64,000 nucleotides of DNA from Methylaequor sp045563055 (GCA_045563055.1 JBJKUR010000011.1:1-64000), one strand, 5' to 3'; shown: positions 18,243 through 27,982, counted from the first letter of the stretch. Program-made: numbers and translations. The notes: generated by a model not told the origin, from the sequence alone.

Positions 18243-18917
18243 ATGAGTTTTGCAATCTTAATTCCTGCGAGATCTGGTTCAAAGCGAATAAAAAATAAAA
18301 ATTTGAGATTATTTAATAAATCCCCCTTAATTTACTGGACAATAAAGGCGGCAAAGAAAAGCAGAATCAAAGATATTTACGTATCAACTGACTCAAAAAA
18401 AATAATGCAATATGGCATAAGCCAAGGAGTTGAAGTTCCTTTCTTAAGACCTGATGTTATATCAGATGATAGAGCAAAGATGATAGATGTAATAAAACAT
18501 TTCTGCGATATTGTAGGAAAAAAAAAAAATTTTAAGAATATAATTCTACTACAACCGACTTCACCTTTAAGAAGTTATAAAGACATCAACGCAGCTATAG
18601 ATATCTTCAAAACTTCTAATTCTGATTCATTGGTGAGTGCATATAAGTCAAATGAACTTAAAGAATTAAAAAAGATAATGAAAGTTAATAAGAATTATAT
18701 TCAAGAGTTCTGCGATATTGATAAAAAAGATTTTATTGTGAGAAATGGTCCAAGTATACTTATAACAAAGCTAGCTAATATAATTTCCAATAATTTATAT
18801 GGGAAAAAAATAGCACCCTTTATTATGAAAAAGAGTTTATCTATAGATATAGATACTTTAGAAGAGTTTTATATCGCTGAACACATTCATAAAAAATTAA
18901 AATTAGGAGATCAATAA
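18243..18917 (+). CDS. neuA: CMP-nonulosonate (N-acylneuraminate) cytidylyltransferase
   Basis: 224 residues. The N-terminus AILIPARSGSKRIKNKNLR binds CTP; VSTDSKKI and LLQPTSPLRSYKDI are the other family blocks. It activates the NeuB product as its CMP sugar for transfer to the glycan. It starts one base after neuC ends. Together with neuB and neuC this is enough for CMP-Neu5Ac from UDP-GlcNAc. If a 6-deoxy diamino sugar is made, further enzymes must lie outside the window. Confidence 0.9.
   Translation: MSFAILIPARSGSKRIKNKNLRLFNKSPLIYWTIKAAKKSRIKDIYVSTDSKKIMQYGISQGVEVPFLRPDVISDDRAKMIDVIKHFCDIVGKKKNFKNIILLQPTSPLRSYKDINAAIDIFKTSNSDSLVSAYKSNELKELKKIMKVNKNYIQEFCDIDKKDFIVRNGPSILITKLANIISNNLYGKKIAPFIMKKSLSIDIDTLEEFYIAEHIHKKLKLGDQ
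18905..18909 (+). promoter_or_regulatory. ribosome binding site supporting an ATT start
   Basis: AGGAG within the last codons of neuA, seven bases before ATT 18917. It decides the start of the downstream glycosyltransferase, because the next standard start (ATG 18947) is 37 bases from this site. Confidence 0.5.
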
Positions 18918-19990
18918 TTAAAAATATATGTTTTATAATTGAAAGCATGCAGGGCGGAGGTACTCAGAAAAACTTAGATTATTTAATTAAGAGTCTTGAA
19001 AAAAAGAATGATGTTAATATTTCACTCCTGACATTAAATGCTCAAGATAAAGATGCTTTTAATTTTAGTAAAGGCATTAGAAGATTTTCTTTGCCATTAA
19101 ATAAACATTCAGAGTCATTATTTAACGCTATAATTAATAACTATCAAAGAATAAAAAGATTAAGAAATTTTTTTTTTAAAAACGAATTTGATACAATTGT
19201 GAGTTTCTTGACATCAACAAATGTTTTAACAGTAATATCAACGCTTGGTTTAGAAAGTAAAATTATTATTTGCGAAAGAAATGATCCATCAAGGCAAAAA
19301 ATAAAAATGTATTGGAGAGTCTTAAGGTTTTTAATTTTTGGTTTATGCGATAAATTAATTTGTAATTCTAGTAAATCATCGAAATTCTATTCAAAAAGAG
19401 GACTTAAAAAAAAAGTTAGACTCATTCCTAATTTTATTTATCTAAACACAAAGAACTCAAAATGTAAAAAAAAGAACTTTTTCTTAGCAGTTGGAAGACT
19501 ACATAAACAAAAAGGGTTTGATTTGTTAATAGATTCATTTTTCATTCTTCAAGAATCGACTTCAAAGTATGATTTGGTTATTCTAGGTGAGGGTCCTGAA
19601 AGGGATGTTCTTCAAAAACAAATAAATTCTTTAGGTTTAGAGAAGAAAGTTTTTTTGCCAGGGCATCTAAACCCACATCAGTTCTTTAAAAACTGTTCGT
19701 TGTATATTTCTTGTTCTCATTATGAAGGAGTTTCCAATGCAACACTAGAGGCCATGCACTATAAGATTCCTATTATCTTAACTCAGTCTCAAGACGGAAT
19801 GCATGACTACCTTGAAGATAATTTCAGTGCAGTTTATTCTCCAAATAATTCGTCAATACTTGCAAAGAAAATAAAGTTATTGATTAATGATAATCAACTA
19901 TCGAGAAAAATCAGTAATAATGCTTTCAGCTCCATTAAAAAAATCGATAATAAACAGATCAAAAACATGTGGTATACAGAGATTTTATAA
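18917..19990 (+). CDS. glycosyltransferase family 4, probable ATT start
   Basis: The first ATG (18947) would cut off the first beta strand of the fold. In frame upstream the codons read KNICFIIES before MQGGGTQKNLDYL, the normal opening of GT4 enzymes (strand, then GGG loop), and there is no ATG, GTG or TTG there. An ATT at 18917 overlaps the neuA stop codon (TAATT) and has AGGAG at 18905-18909, seven bases away. I therefore place the start at 18917 (357 residues). The donor site ILGEGPERDVLQK and EGVSNATLEAMHYKIPIILT support GT4. It probably adds a residue near the nonulosonate. It ends overlapping the convergent FkbM gene. Confidence 0.8.
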   Translation: MKNICFIIESMQGGGTQKNLDYLIKSLEKKNDVNISLLTLNAQDKDAFNFSKGIRRFSLPLNKHSESLFNAIINNYQRIKRLRNFFFKNEFDTIVSFLTSTNVLTVISTLGLESKIIICERNDPSRQKIKMYWRVLRFLIFGLCDKLICNSSKSSKFYSKRGLKKKVRLIPNFIYLNTKNSKCKKKNFFLAVGRLHKQKGFDLLIDSFFILQESTSKYDLVILGEGPERDVLQKQINSLGLEKKVFLPGHLNPHQFFKNCSLYISCSHYEGVSNATLEAMHYKIPIILTQSQDGMHDYLEDNFSAVYSPNNSSILAKKIKLLINDNQLSRKISNNAFSSIKKIDNKQIKNMWYTEIL

Positions 19991-20950
19991 TTCTTTTGGG
20001 GATAAAAGAACGGTCCTAGCCCCACCAACTTCTGTTAATATTTTAATAGTATCATCCTTGTTTATTTTTTCAAAAATACCTCTTTTTTCACCATCACTAT
20101 TTAAATTAATTGAAAAATTTTGTGATGTTAAATTTTTTATTCTTTTTGTACCTGAAAAAGAGTTTGAAGAAATTAAATTTGTATAATACCCGAGTTTGAA
20201 TAATTTCGTTAGGATTCGTGGGAAGTTGTTATTTTTAGAATATGAGCTGATATGCGGTTCGAAACAAATATGTGGCCTTAAACTTTTTGATTTGATGTAT
20301 GCTAACATACCTGAAATAATTTCGCACTCATGACCTTCAACGTCCATTCTAACTAGATCAGGTGAGAAATACATTTTTGATAGAGTGTAAATAGAATATG
20401 TTTTTACTTTTATAACTTCTCCACTAAGGAATTTTTTTGCAGATCCCTCAGGATTTAAAGTATGAAGATTTGTTTGATTAGCTATATATAATTTTTTAGT
20501 ATCTTCCTTGTCAGATACAGCTCCATTTAAAAGGAAATTATTGTCATTATCCAGACTGTTAATCATCAAATTTCTTTTGCATAAATTTAGATTTTCTATC
20601 GATGGTTCTATTGCCAACAACTCTCCATTAGTTCTTTTCTTCATAAATATAGAGTAGTAACCTATATTACACCCAACATCAAAGACACGCATTCCTCTTT
20701 TTAATACCCTATTAAGGATATATTGTTTGTCATTCTCTCGAGTTCCAAACAATATCAAAGATCTAGATATTCCATTATCATTTGTAAATAATTCCATTTC
20801 ATAATCATTTACTTTGCATCTCATGTATTTTCTTTTTAAGAGATCTCTGTATATTAGCAAATAAAAATAACTATAAATAGATTTTATTAGAACATTAAAT
20901 CCTCTATTTATAAAAATGCTGAATAAATTTGATATTTTTTTATAAATCAT
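19985..20950 (-). CDS. FkbM-family methyltransferase
   Basis: 321 residues. SAM motif I is MRVFDVGCNIGYYSIFMK (around residue 90), followed by LLAIEPSIENL and, near residue 200, VRMDVEGHECEIISGM, the D-x-E-G motif typical of FkbM O-methyltransferases. FkbM proteins methylate hydroxyls of sugars and polyketides. The start at ATG 20950 overlaps by 11 bases the end of a second, broken FkbM gene upstream on the same strand. Its 3' end overlaps the convergent glycosyltransferase by six bases. Probable role: O-methylation of a glycan residue. Confidence 0.82.
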   Translation of the reverse strand: MIYKKISNLFSIFINRGFNVLIKSIYSYFYLLIYRDLLKRKYMRCKVNDYEMELFTNDNGISRSLILFGTRENDKQYILNRVLKRGMRVFDVGCNIGYYSIFMKKRTNGELLAIEPSIENLNLCKRNLMINSLDNDNNFLLNGAVSDKEDTKKLYIANQTNLHTLNPEGSAKKFLSGEVIKVKTYSIYTLSKMYFSPDLVRMDVEGHECEIISGMLAYIKSKSLRPHICFEPHISSYSKNNNFPRILTKLFKLGYYTNLISSNSFSGTKRIKNLTSQNFSINLNSDGEKRGIFEKINKDDTIKILTEVGGARTVLLSPKEL

Positions 20951-21790
20951 GTAGAAACTTCCTGGGATTTAAACTTTTAGGAAAGATAAAATATTCATTA
21001 TTCTTGAGTGTTTTGGGTTTTCTAAATTTGAAGTCAATAATTTCATAATTTAACTCATCTAATAAAGTAAGAATTTCATCTTTTCTATATCCAATCTCTT
21101 TAATATGTTCGGGGTGATAGCTTAAAAAAAAGACCGGTTTTAGTTGCTTCATGATTCTTCTTGAACCTTTCAATAGTTCGATTTCTGAACCTTCTATATC
21201 CACCTTAATTATTTCGGGTTTAATTTTATTCTTATCACAAAATTCATCCAAGGTTATTGATTCAACACTTGAACGAATTGTTATTTTTTTATCTTCAATA
21301 GGTATCAAGGAACTCATTCCCGTTGGTTGATCAGATTCATACAAAGAAGAGTGCTCATTTCTTGAGCTCACAGCCTTTTCAATAATTTGAACATTTTTAG
21401 TTTATTTTTTTTTACATGATATTTTAGATAAAATAAATTATTTTTCGAAGGTTCAAAAGAAAATATTTTTCCACTTCCTTCAATTATTTTTGCAACGGGT
21501 AAAGTTACGATCCCAATGTGTGCACCGACATCAAAGAAACATTTGGTTTTTTTAGCAATATTTAAATACGTATTGAAAAAATTATTATGTTTGTTTCCCC
21601 ACTCTTTAAAATCACTGAATGCGTATCTTGCATGAAACTTAAATTCAAATTCATTTGTAATTTTTTGTTTGACTGAAAAGTCAAAAGGAATGATTTTAAT
21701 TACTCCTCTATAAAAATTACCTAATAATTTCCAAAATACCGAATCAATAAAAAAATTATTGTGTCTAAGATCTCGTATTAAATTTATCAT
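20940..21790 (-). pseudogene. FkbM-family methyltransferase split by a frameshift
   Basis: Two open frames together give one FkbM protein of about 280 residues. The first (21790-21368) has FFDVGAHIGIVTLPVAK and FSFEPSKNNLFYLKYH, then ends in NKLKMFKLLKRL. The other frame from the same point reads KNVQIIEKAVSSRNEHSSLY, the expected continuation, and goes on through EIIKVDIEGSEIELLKGSR to a stop at 20940. Adding one A to the five-A run (complement of 21394-21398) restores one frame. The GTG that opens the second frame is the Val inside this continuation, not a true start. It may be a real inactivation, a phase-variable tract, or a sequencing/assembly error. Confidence 0.8.
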
Positions 21791-21880
21791 TAATGAATTA
21801 AAAATATCCTATTTTAATTTGAAACAGAATTAAATTACAAATTTAATTATTATTATTGACATTAATATGTTAATGAGTAG

Positions 21881-23263
21881 TTGACAAAAAGAATCAAAAT
21901 AGTGTTAGAATATAAAAAGCAAAATTATAATTTTCTACATATAACTAATTTTTTTTTATTGTGGCTATTTTCATTTCTAATAATTGACTTGTCACCATCT
22001 TTTTTTGATAAAATTCAACCTGACAGTAGTGGTTATATGTCAGGAAACCAGTCGAGAACCATTACCTATTTTTTAATCTTAAAATTGCTAGATTTCTTAA
22101 ACATTGATGTTATTTATTTTCAAGAATTATTTTTAAGCCTTAGTTTAGTCTCTCTTTGTTATTATCTTAAAAAAATAAAATTTCCAATTTATTCAATTAT
22201 CTTTTTTTTTATACTGGTCAATCTTAATTACTATTATACTTCATTTAGTAAAACAATTTTACCTGAATCTATATTTTTTGGATTAATTAATTTTTCTATG
22301 GTTTTAATGTTTCGTTTGGAAAATTCTTTAAAAATCATCCTCTTTGGAATATTATTAGGATTAATAGCAATTATAAAACCTATTGGCATGCTATTGTCTT
22401 TAATAATATTCTTATTTTCTGTATTTAGTATTGCAGATTTAAAAAAAAAATCCTTATTAGTCATTACCATTTGCTCATTAATAATTATCGAAATATTTAT
22501 TTTTAATATTAAAAATACAGAAAGAAATTCAATACTTAACTACTCAATTCAAGGAAAACTATTTTTCTTATCGGGAAAAGAAAACTTTAAAATTGAGGAG
22601 TATCCGCCAGAGTTGAAAGAATTACTTACAGCCTCAAAAAAGGAGTTCGAACCAGTTCATAATTTTCTGAATAAAATTGATAATAAATTATTAAGAGCTG
22701 AATTGACATCGGATTATGAAGTTGTTGCTCAATTTCAAACTTTCAACCTGGATGAGCTTAGGAATTTCAAACATAAACAAGCAGAAGTTTTTTCACAATC
22801 TATTGTTATTGCCTCTCAAATATTGAGAAATAATTATTTAGATTATTTTCTTTTATCTCTCAATCATTATATTGGTTTATGGTCTATTGGTTCAAAAGCG
22901 ATAAACCTTAAGGTCATTGAAGTTCAACACCATATTCCACTATACGAAGAGCTTAAAAAGTCTTCAGGGCCAATGAATTTACCAAATAAAAGCCTCCTAG
23001 TAATATCTCAAGTTTTTTTTCAGATATTATTTTATTTATTATTAATACAAACTTTTATATTGCTATTAAATTTGATTAGATCACCCAAAAAAATAGATAT
23101 TTTTGAAACATTTAATATAGTTATTATACAACTCTACATAATTGCTGTTTGCCTAACAAATGTTTCAACACCAAGATATTTGATGACTATTTATCCCATT
23201 TTGATTATCATAGGTATTCGCTTTTCTAATTTAATAATAAATTTCTGCAAAAGATCAAAGTAA
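21881..23263 (+). CDS. polytopic membrane glycosyltransferase-like protein (GT-C type)
   Basis: Up to 460 residues with about nine to eleven hydrophobic segments and a long soluble loop between residues 210 and 330. After the first membrane helix comes KIQPDSSGYMSGNQSRTITY, an acidic pair-like loop typical of GT-C (PMT/ArnT-like) enzymes that use polyprenyl-phosphate sugars. The last helices precede NVSTPRYLMTIYP, also seen in such proteins. The start is unclear: TTG 21881 follows an in-frame stop, and GTG 21902 is possible. The gene is the first of a plus-strand run with asnB, acpS and a glycosyltransferase gene. Function inferred from topology and context. Confidence 0.6.
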   Translation: MTKRIKIVLEYKKQNYNFLHITNFFLLWLFSFLIIDLSPSFFDKIQPDSSGYMSGNQSRTITYFLILKLLDFLNIDVIYFQELFLSLSLVSLCYYLKKIKFPIYSIIFFFILVNLNYYYTSFSKTILPESIFFGLINFSMVLMFRLENSLKIILFGILLGLIAIIKPIGMLLSLIIFLFSVFSIADLKKKSLLVITICSLIIIEIFIFNIKNTERNSILNYSIQGKLFFLSGKENFKIEEYPPELKELLTASKKEFEPVHNFLNKIDNKLLRAELTSDYEVVAQFQTFNLDELRNFKHKQAEVFSQSIVIASQILRNNYLDYFLLSLNHYIGLWSIGSKAINLKVIEVQHHIPLYEELKKSSGPMNLPNKSLLVISQVFFQILFYLLLIQTFILLLNLIRSPKKIDIFETFNIVIIQLYIIAVCLTNVSTPRYLMTIYPILIIIGIRFSNLIINFCKRSK

Positions 23264-23267
23264 ATAA

Positions 23268-25163
23268 ATGTGCGGTATTTCAGGGTTTTTATCATTTAAT
23301 AATAATTTTAATAATAGTAGTAAGTTACTAAGAGAAATTACAAGTAAGATTGAGCATAGAGGTCCTGATGCAAATGGATATTGGACTTGTGTAAGAGATA
23401 ATATTTACCTTGGTCATACTAGATTATCTATTTTAGATTTATCTGCAAATGGTAATCAACCAATGACTTCTTCATGCGGAAGATATGTGATTTCTTTCAA
23501 TGGTGAAATATATAATTTTAGAGAAAAATCAATAAAGTTAACTAAGGAATACAATGTAAAATTTAGCAATAAAACGGATACAATAGTTTTATTAGAACTA
23601 ATATCAAAATATGGAATTGAAGTTGCCCTCTCGCAGGTTGAAGGCATGTTTGCTTTTGCGGTATGGGACAGAAAAAAAAAAAAACTTTACCTGGCAAGAG
23701 ATAGATTTGGAGAAAAGCCACTCTTTTACTACAGAGATAAAAAATCTATTATTTTTGGATCTGAACTTAAGGTTATAAAATCATTTAATCAAATTAATCT
23801 TCGAATATCAAAGAAAGCCTCTTTTTACTATTCAATTCTAGGTTATATTCCTGCTCCATACTCTATCTATGAAGACGTTTTTAAGGTTAAGCCAGGGGAA
23901 ATTGTAGAAATAAATAAAGATAACTCCATATCTAAGAAAATATATTATTCTCTAAATCCTAAAACCGAAAGTCATAAAATTGATTATGCTGATTTTAAAA
24001 ATAAAATAAAAAATTCTTTAAATGAATCTATAAAGAAAATGATGGTCGCAGATGTTGATGTGGGGTGTTTTTTATCTGGCGGTGTTGACTCAAGTTTAGT
24101 TGCATTTTTTATGCAAAAGAATTCAACAAAAAAAATTAAGACATTTACAGTTGGATTTGATGAAAAACAATATGATGAATCATTGTATGCTAATAAGATC
24201 TCAAGATCTTTGGGGACTAATCATCATGAGATAATAGTAAACTCCAATGATATGATAAAACATCTCGATTCTTTAGTAGACATTTTCGATGAACCATTCT
24301 CTGATTCATCATTTATACCAACTTATTTAATCAGTAAACTTGCAGCATCTCACGTTAAAGTGGTTTTATCTGGAGATGGAGGAGATGAGATTTTTCTGGG
24401 TTATAATAGGTATCTCTTTGCAAAAAAAATACTCAAATTTAGAAGTTATTGTCCAAATATTCTGAGGATCTTACTATCAAAAATCCTAAAATTAATTCCA
24501 TCAAACTATTTTGATATACTCGGCCAGCCTTTTCAGAAAACATTCGGCATACATGCTCTGTCACATAAAATACAAAAACTGTCAAATATATTAAGTTTTA
24601 CTAAAAATTCAGATTTTTATGCAAAACTTAATATTTTTGATAATGAAGTATTAACAAATCCTAAAACTTTTAGTTGTGGCTTATTTGATAATTATCAAGA
24701 CATTCCATTAATTGAGTCTGTTCAAGCTAATGATATTGATTTATATCTACCTAATGATATTTTAGTTAAAGTAGATAGGTCAAGTATGGCAAATTCTTTA
24801 GAAGTTCGTTCACCATTCCTAGATCATATTTTAGTCGATAAAGCAATGGAAGCACCAGTTGCGTGCAAACTTAAAAATAATCAAACTAAGTTTGTTTTAA
24901 AAGATATTCTTCAAGATTTTACAAAGGATAATTTTCCATATAGACCAAAGATGGGATTTGCAATACCAATAGAGAAATGGATAAATGATAAAGTTTTTGA
25001 AAAAAAAATATCTGAAATATTTTATGAATCAAATTGGCCCGAACTTGGTTATAATAGTAGTAAATTAACAACGATGTGGGAGAATTTTAAAAAATATAAA
25101 TCAGTTACTCCTCAATGTATTTGGTTATACGCAGTTGCAGGCATGTGGTTGGAAAATAAATAA
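23268..25163 (+). CDS. asnB: asparagine synthetase (glutamine-hydrolysing)
   Basis: 631 residues, full-length AsnB. It begins MCGISGFLSF, so the glutaminase Cys is residue 2 after Met removal. RHRGPD-like EHRGPDANGYW, FNGEIYNFRE and VEGMFAFAVWD follow. The PP-loop FLSGGVDSSLVA is near residue 268 and VLSGDGGDEIFLGYNRY marks the synthase active site. It is the third amidotransferase of this type in the locus and the most canonical. It starts four bases after the membrane protein and is followed after six bases by acpS. Amidation of a sugar acid or plain asparagine synthesis are both possible. Confidence 0.9.
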   Translation: MCGISGFLSFNNNFNNSSKLLREITSKIEHRGPDANGYWTCVRDNIYLGHTRLSILDLSANGNQPMTSSCGRYVISFNGEIYNFREKSIKLTKEYNVKFSNKTDTIVLLELISKYGIEVALSQVEGMFAFAVWDRKKKKLYLARDRFGEKPLFYYRDKKSIIFGSELKVIKSFNQINLRISKKASFYYSILGYIPAPYSIYEDVFKVKPGEIVEINKDNSISKKIYYSLNPKTESHKIDYADFKNKIKNSLNESIKKMMVADVDVGCFLSGGVDSSLVAFFMQKNSTKKIKTFTVGFDEKQYDESLYANKISRSLGTNHHEIIVNSNDMIKHLDSLVDIFDEPFSDSSFIPTYLISKLAASHVKVVLSGDGGDEIFLGYNRYLFAKKILKFRSYCPNILRILLSKILKLIPSNYFDILGQPFQKTFGIHALSHKIQKLSNILSFTKNSDFYAKLNIFDNEVLTNPKTFSCGLFDNYQDIPLIESVQANDIDLYLPNDILVKVDRSSMANSLEVRSPFLDHILVDKAMEAPVACKLKNNQTKFVLKDILQDFTKDNFPYRPKMGFAIPIEKWINDKVFEKKISEIFYESNWPELGYNSSKLTTMWENFKKYKSVTPQCIWLYAVAGMWLENK

Positions 25164-25169
25164 TAGAAA

Positions 25170-25550
25170 ATGCAGTTTTGTCAGGGAATAGATTTAGTTA
25201 AGATTGAGAGAGTAAGGCGAATCTACAATAAATTTAATGATAGATTTTTGTTCAAAGTTTTTTCTCAAAGAGAAATTAATCAAATAAAAGAAAGTAAAGT
25301 TAATCAAATTACAAAAATGGCTGGAAAATTTTCTTGTAAAGAAGCTGCATCTAAGGCAATTGGGAGAGGAATTTCTAATGGTATAACATTTAAAAATTTT
25401 GAAATAATAAATGACAAGTATGGAAAGCCTGTTTTATATTTACATGGCAAAGCACATAAAAAATTAAAAGATATAATTTCATCAAATGTTTCTATCAGCC
25501 ATGATGGTGAATACCTAGTTACGATAGTTACATTAATACTAAAAAACTGA
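25170..25550 (+). CDS. acpS: holo-[acyl-carrier-protein] synthase
   Basis: 126 residues, the usual length. GIDLVKIERVRRI contains the metal-binding Asp. FSCKEAASKAIGRG is the conserved W/F-x-x-KEA-x-x-K block, and VSISHDGEYLVTIV is the third conserved segment. It moves 4'-phosphopantetheine from CoA to a carrier-protein serine. Its place inside the glycan locus, between asnB and a glycosyltransferase gene, suggests that it serves the carrier protein at 7526. It could equally be the only, housekeeping AcpS of the cell. Confidence 0.9.
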   Translation: MQFCQGIDLVKIERVRRIYNKFNDRFLFKVFSQREINQIKESKVNQITKMAGKFSCKEAASKAIGRGISNGITFKNFEIINDKYGKPVLYLHGKAHKKLKDIISSNVSISHDGEYLVTIVTLILKN

Positions 25551-26635
25551 TGAAAAAAATATTTGTTCTGATTGGAAGTTTAGGTTTAGGTGGAACAGAG
25601 AAACAGTTATTTTTAAAAATTAAAAAATTAAAAGACAAATTTAATTTCAGTATCATTCTATTTTATAAGAAAGGTGAACTTCTTAATGATTTTGAAAAAT
25701 TAAATGTAGAGATAATAGATATGACTGAGGAAAGTAAACTACCAATGATGAAATACTTTATATTTTTTTTTAAACTTTTAAGTTTAATTAAAGAAAAAAG
25801 GCCTAATATAATACATTTTTATCTTCCACATTCCTATTTAATTGCTGGATGGACTTCATTTTTTTTTCCTAATATAAATTTTTTAATGTCACGAAGATCA
25901 TTAAATCTTTATCAAAAAAAAATTATATTTATCAATTTTATTGAAAAACATCTTTTACATAAAAAGATGAGATTAATCTTTGCAAATTCCTTGGCAATTA
26001 AAGATCAACTTGTAAATGAGGAGTTTGTTGAAAAATCAAAAGTTAAACTTGTATATAATTCAATTGAAATAAATAATGTGAAAAAAAAGAAATCTAAAAG
26101 TAATTGCATATCAGTTCTTTTTTTAGCAAACCTAATACCATATAAAAATCATAACTTGATAATAGATGCGGTAAGAATCCTTCCAAAGGATCTAAATTAT
26201 AAAATAAAAGTTGTTGGTTCCGGTGATGAAAGTTACAGATCAAAATTACTTGAAAAAATTAGATTATATAATTTAATTGATAAGTTTGAATTCTACGGTG
26301 GTGTAAAAAACCCAGAGAAACTTTTAGCTCAATCACAAATTGGAATCTTATGCTCAAATGAAGAAGGTCTTTCAAATTCAATAATTGAATATATGAACTA
26401 TAGATTGCCAGTGATCGCAACATCTGTAGGGGGTAATGCAGAACTAGTGAAGACGAATTTTAATGGTTTTTTAATTAAGAAAGGAGATGCAAAAGGTTTG
26501 GCATTAAAATTAGAACTATTAATTCGTAATTCTGACTTGAGATTTAGGTTAGGTGAAAATGGCTTTAGCATTCTAAAAGAAAAATTTTCAACTAAAAATA
26601 TTTTATATTATCAAAGAGTGTATAGTAAACTTTAA
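25550..26635 (+). CDS. glycosyltransferase family 4
   Basis: 361 residues, GT-B fold. It starts MKKIFVLIGSLGLGGTEKQLFL, the classic GT4 opening. It has KVVGSGDESYRSKL and SNEEGLSNSIIEYMNYRLPV with the E-x7-E glutamates, then VGGNAELVKTNFNGFL. The start codon overlaps the acpS stop by one base (TGATG). It is the last gene of the glycan locus on this strand. Confidence 0.88.
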   Translation: MKKIFVLIGSLGLGGTEKQLFLKIKKLKDKFNFSIILFYKKGELLNDFEKLNVEIIDMTEESKLPMMKYFIFFFKLLSLIKEKRPNIIHFYLPHSYLIAGWTSFFFPNINFLMSRRSLNLYQKKIIFINFIEKHLLHKKMRLIFANSLAIKDQLVNEEFVEKSKVKLVYNSIEINNVKKKKSKSNCISVLFLANLIPYKNHNLIIDAVRILPKDLNYKIKVVGSGDESYRSKLLEKIRLYNLIDKFEFYGGVKNPEKLLAQSQIGILCSNEEGLSNSIIEYMNYRLPVIATSVGGNAELVKTNFNGFLIKKGDAKGLALKLELLIRNSDLRFRLGENGFSILKEKFSTKNILYYQRVYSKL

Positions 26636-26649
26636 AAATAACCTGAATT

Positions 26650-26684
26650 TTATAGTTTGAACTAATGAAAACTATAATTTTCTC
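26650..26684 (+). terminator. possible rho-independent terminator
   Basis: A perfect nine-base inverted repeat (TTATAGTTT at 26650-26658, AAACTATAA at 26669-26677) with a ten-base loop is followed by TTTTCTC. It sits 14 bases after the end of the glycan locus and before the ergothioneine operon. The stem is almost all A-T, so its stability is low. Confidence 0.3.
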
Positions 26685-26731
26685 AAATAATCTTTATATT
26701 AATATAATTATAATTTAAAATACTTGCTATT

Positions 26732-27982
26732 ATGGATGACATATCACAGATAAAAGAACACAATATTTTATTTGAAAAGTTTATTTCTGTTCGAAATTAT
26801 TCTCTTAAATTAATCGAATCTCTGTCTCCAGAAGACATGGTTGTACAAACTCAAGATTATGTTAGTCCTATAAAATGGCACTTAGGGCATACAACTTGGT
26901 TCTTTGAAAAATTTATTCTCATCCCATTTTCTAAAAATTATAAAAAAGTTAATAAAATTTATGACTACATTTTTAATTCATACTATTTAGAAGCCGGAAA
27001 CTTTAATCATAAGTCTAAAAGAGGGTTTCTAAATAGACCTCTATTAAATGAAGTTATGAATTACAGAAATCACGTTGATGAAAATATTTATGAACTTCTA
27101 TCAAATAAAAATGATAAGGAAATTAGATTCATTTTGGAACTTGGACTCAATCATGAACAGCAGCATCAAGAGTTAATTCTTATGGATATCAAAAATATTT
27201 TTTACAATAACCCTTTGAAACTCAAATTTACAGACATTGTGTTTAAGAAAAATAGAACTCAATACAAGAATGAATATCTATCAAATAAAGAAGAGATGTC
27301 AATATTCGGATATGACTCCAATGGTTTTAGTTATGACAATGAAAAACCAAGCTTTAATAAAAAGTTATCACCATTTAAAATTAAAGATTTTGTTACTAAT
27401 AAGGAATGGAAGTCGTTCATAGATGCTGGAGGATATGAAGACTATAGATATTGGTTGTCTGATGGATGGGATTATATTAAAAATCACAACATCAAAAGAC
27501 CTATGTACTGGGAAGATGATAAATATATTTTTACTTTAAAGGGGTTGGAAAAGATTGATGATGATATGCCTGTCTCACATATAAGTTTTTATGAAGCACA
27601 GGCCTACGCCAATTTTAAAAAATCCCGATTACCCACTGAATTTGAATTGGAATTAGTTTTACAAAATTCACAAGGAGAAGGAAATCTAGCTGAAAATGGT
27701 TTGTTTTCAGAAATTTCTTACAAGAACATTAAATATAAAGATTGTTTTTTTGGAAACCTATGGGTGTGGAGTTCAAGTAACTATAATGCATACAAAAATT
27801 ATAAGCCTTTTGAGAATAAATTAGCAGAATATAACTCTAAGTTTATGTGCAATCAGTTTGTTCTGAAGGGAGGTGCATTCGCAACCCCAAGAAATCACAT
27901 AAGAGCATCCTACAGAAATTTTTACTACCCATCTGATAGATGGCAATTTTGCGGCCTTAGATTGGCTGAAGACTTATGTTGA
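26732..27982 (+). CDS. egtB: ergothioneine sulfoxide synthase EgtB
   Basis: 416 residues. The N-terminal DinB-like helical domain holds the iron-ligand pattern: HLGHTTWFFEKF near residue 50 and LGLNHEQQHQELILMDIK near residue 140 (H-x-x-x-H). The C-terminal half is an FGE-sulfatase-type domain ending WVWSSSNYN, VLKGGAFATP and WQFCGLRLAEDL. EgtB is a non-haem iron enzyme that joins trimethylhistidine (hercynine) to a thiol (cysteine or gamma-glutamylcysteine) with O2. It is followed by egtD with a seven-base overlap. The thiol preference is not readable by eye. Confidence 0.92.
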   Translation: MDDISQIKEHNILFEKFISVRNYSLKLIESLSPEDMVVQTQDYVSPIKWHLGHTTWFFEKFILIPFSKNYKKVNKIYDYIFNSYYLEAGNFNHKSKRGFLNRPLLNEVMNYRNHVDENIYELLSNKNDKEIRFILELGLNHEQQHQELILMDIKNIFYNNPLKLKFTDIVFKKNRTQYKNEYLSNKEEMSIFGYDSNGFSYDNEKPSFNKKLSPFKIKDFVTNKEWKSFIDAGGYEDYRYWLSDGWDYIKNHNIKRPMYWEDDKYIFTLKGLEKIDDDMPVSHISFYEAQAYANFKKSRLPTEFELELVLQNSQGEGNLAENGLFSEISYKNIKYKDCFFGNLWVWSSSNYNAYKNYKPFENKLAEYNSKFMCNQFVLKGGAFATPRNHIRASYRNFYYPSDRWQFCGLRLAEDLC

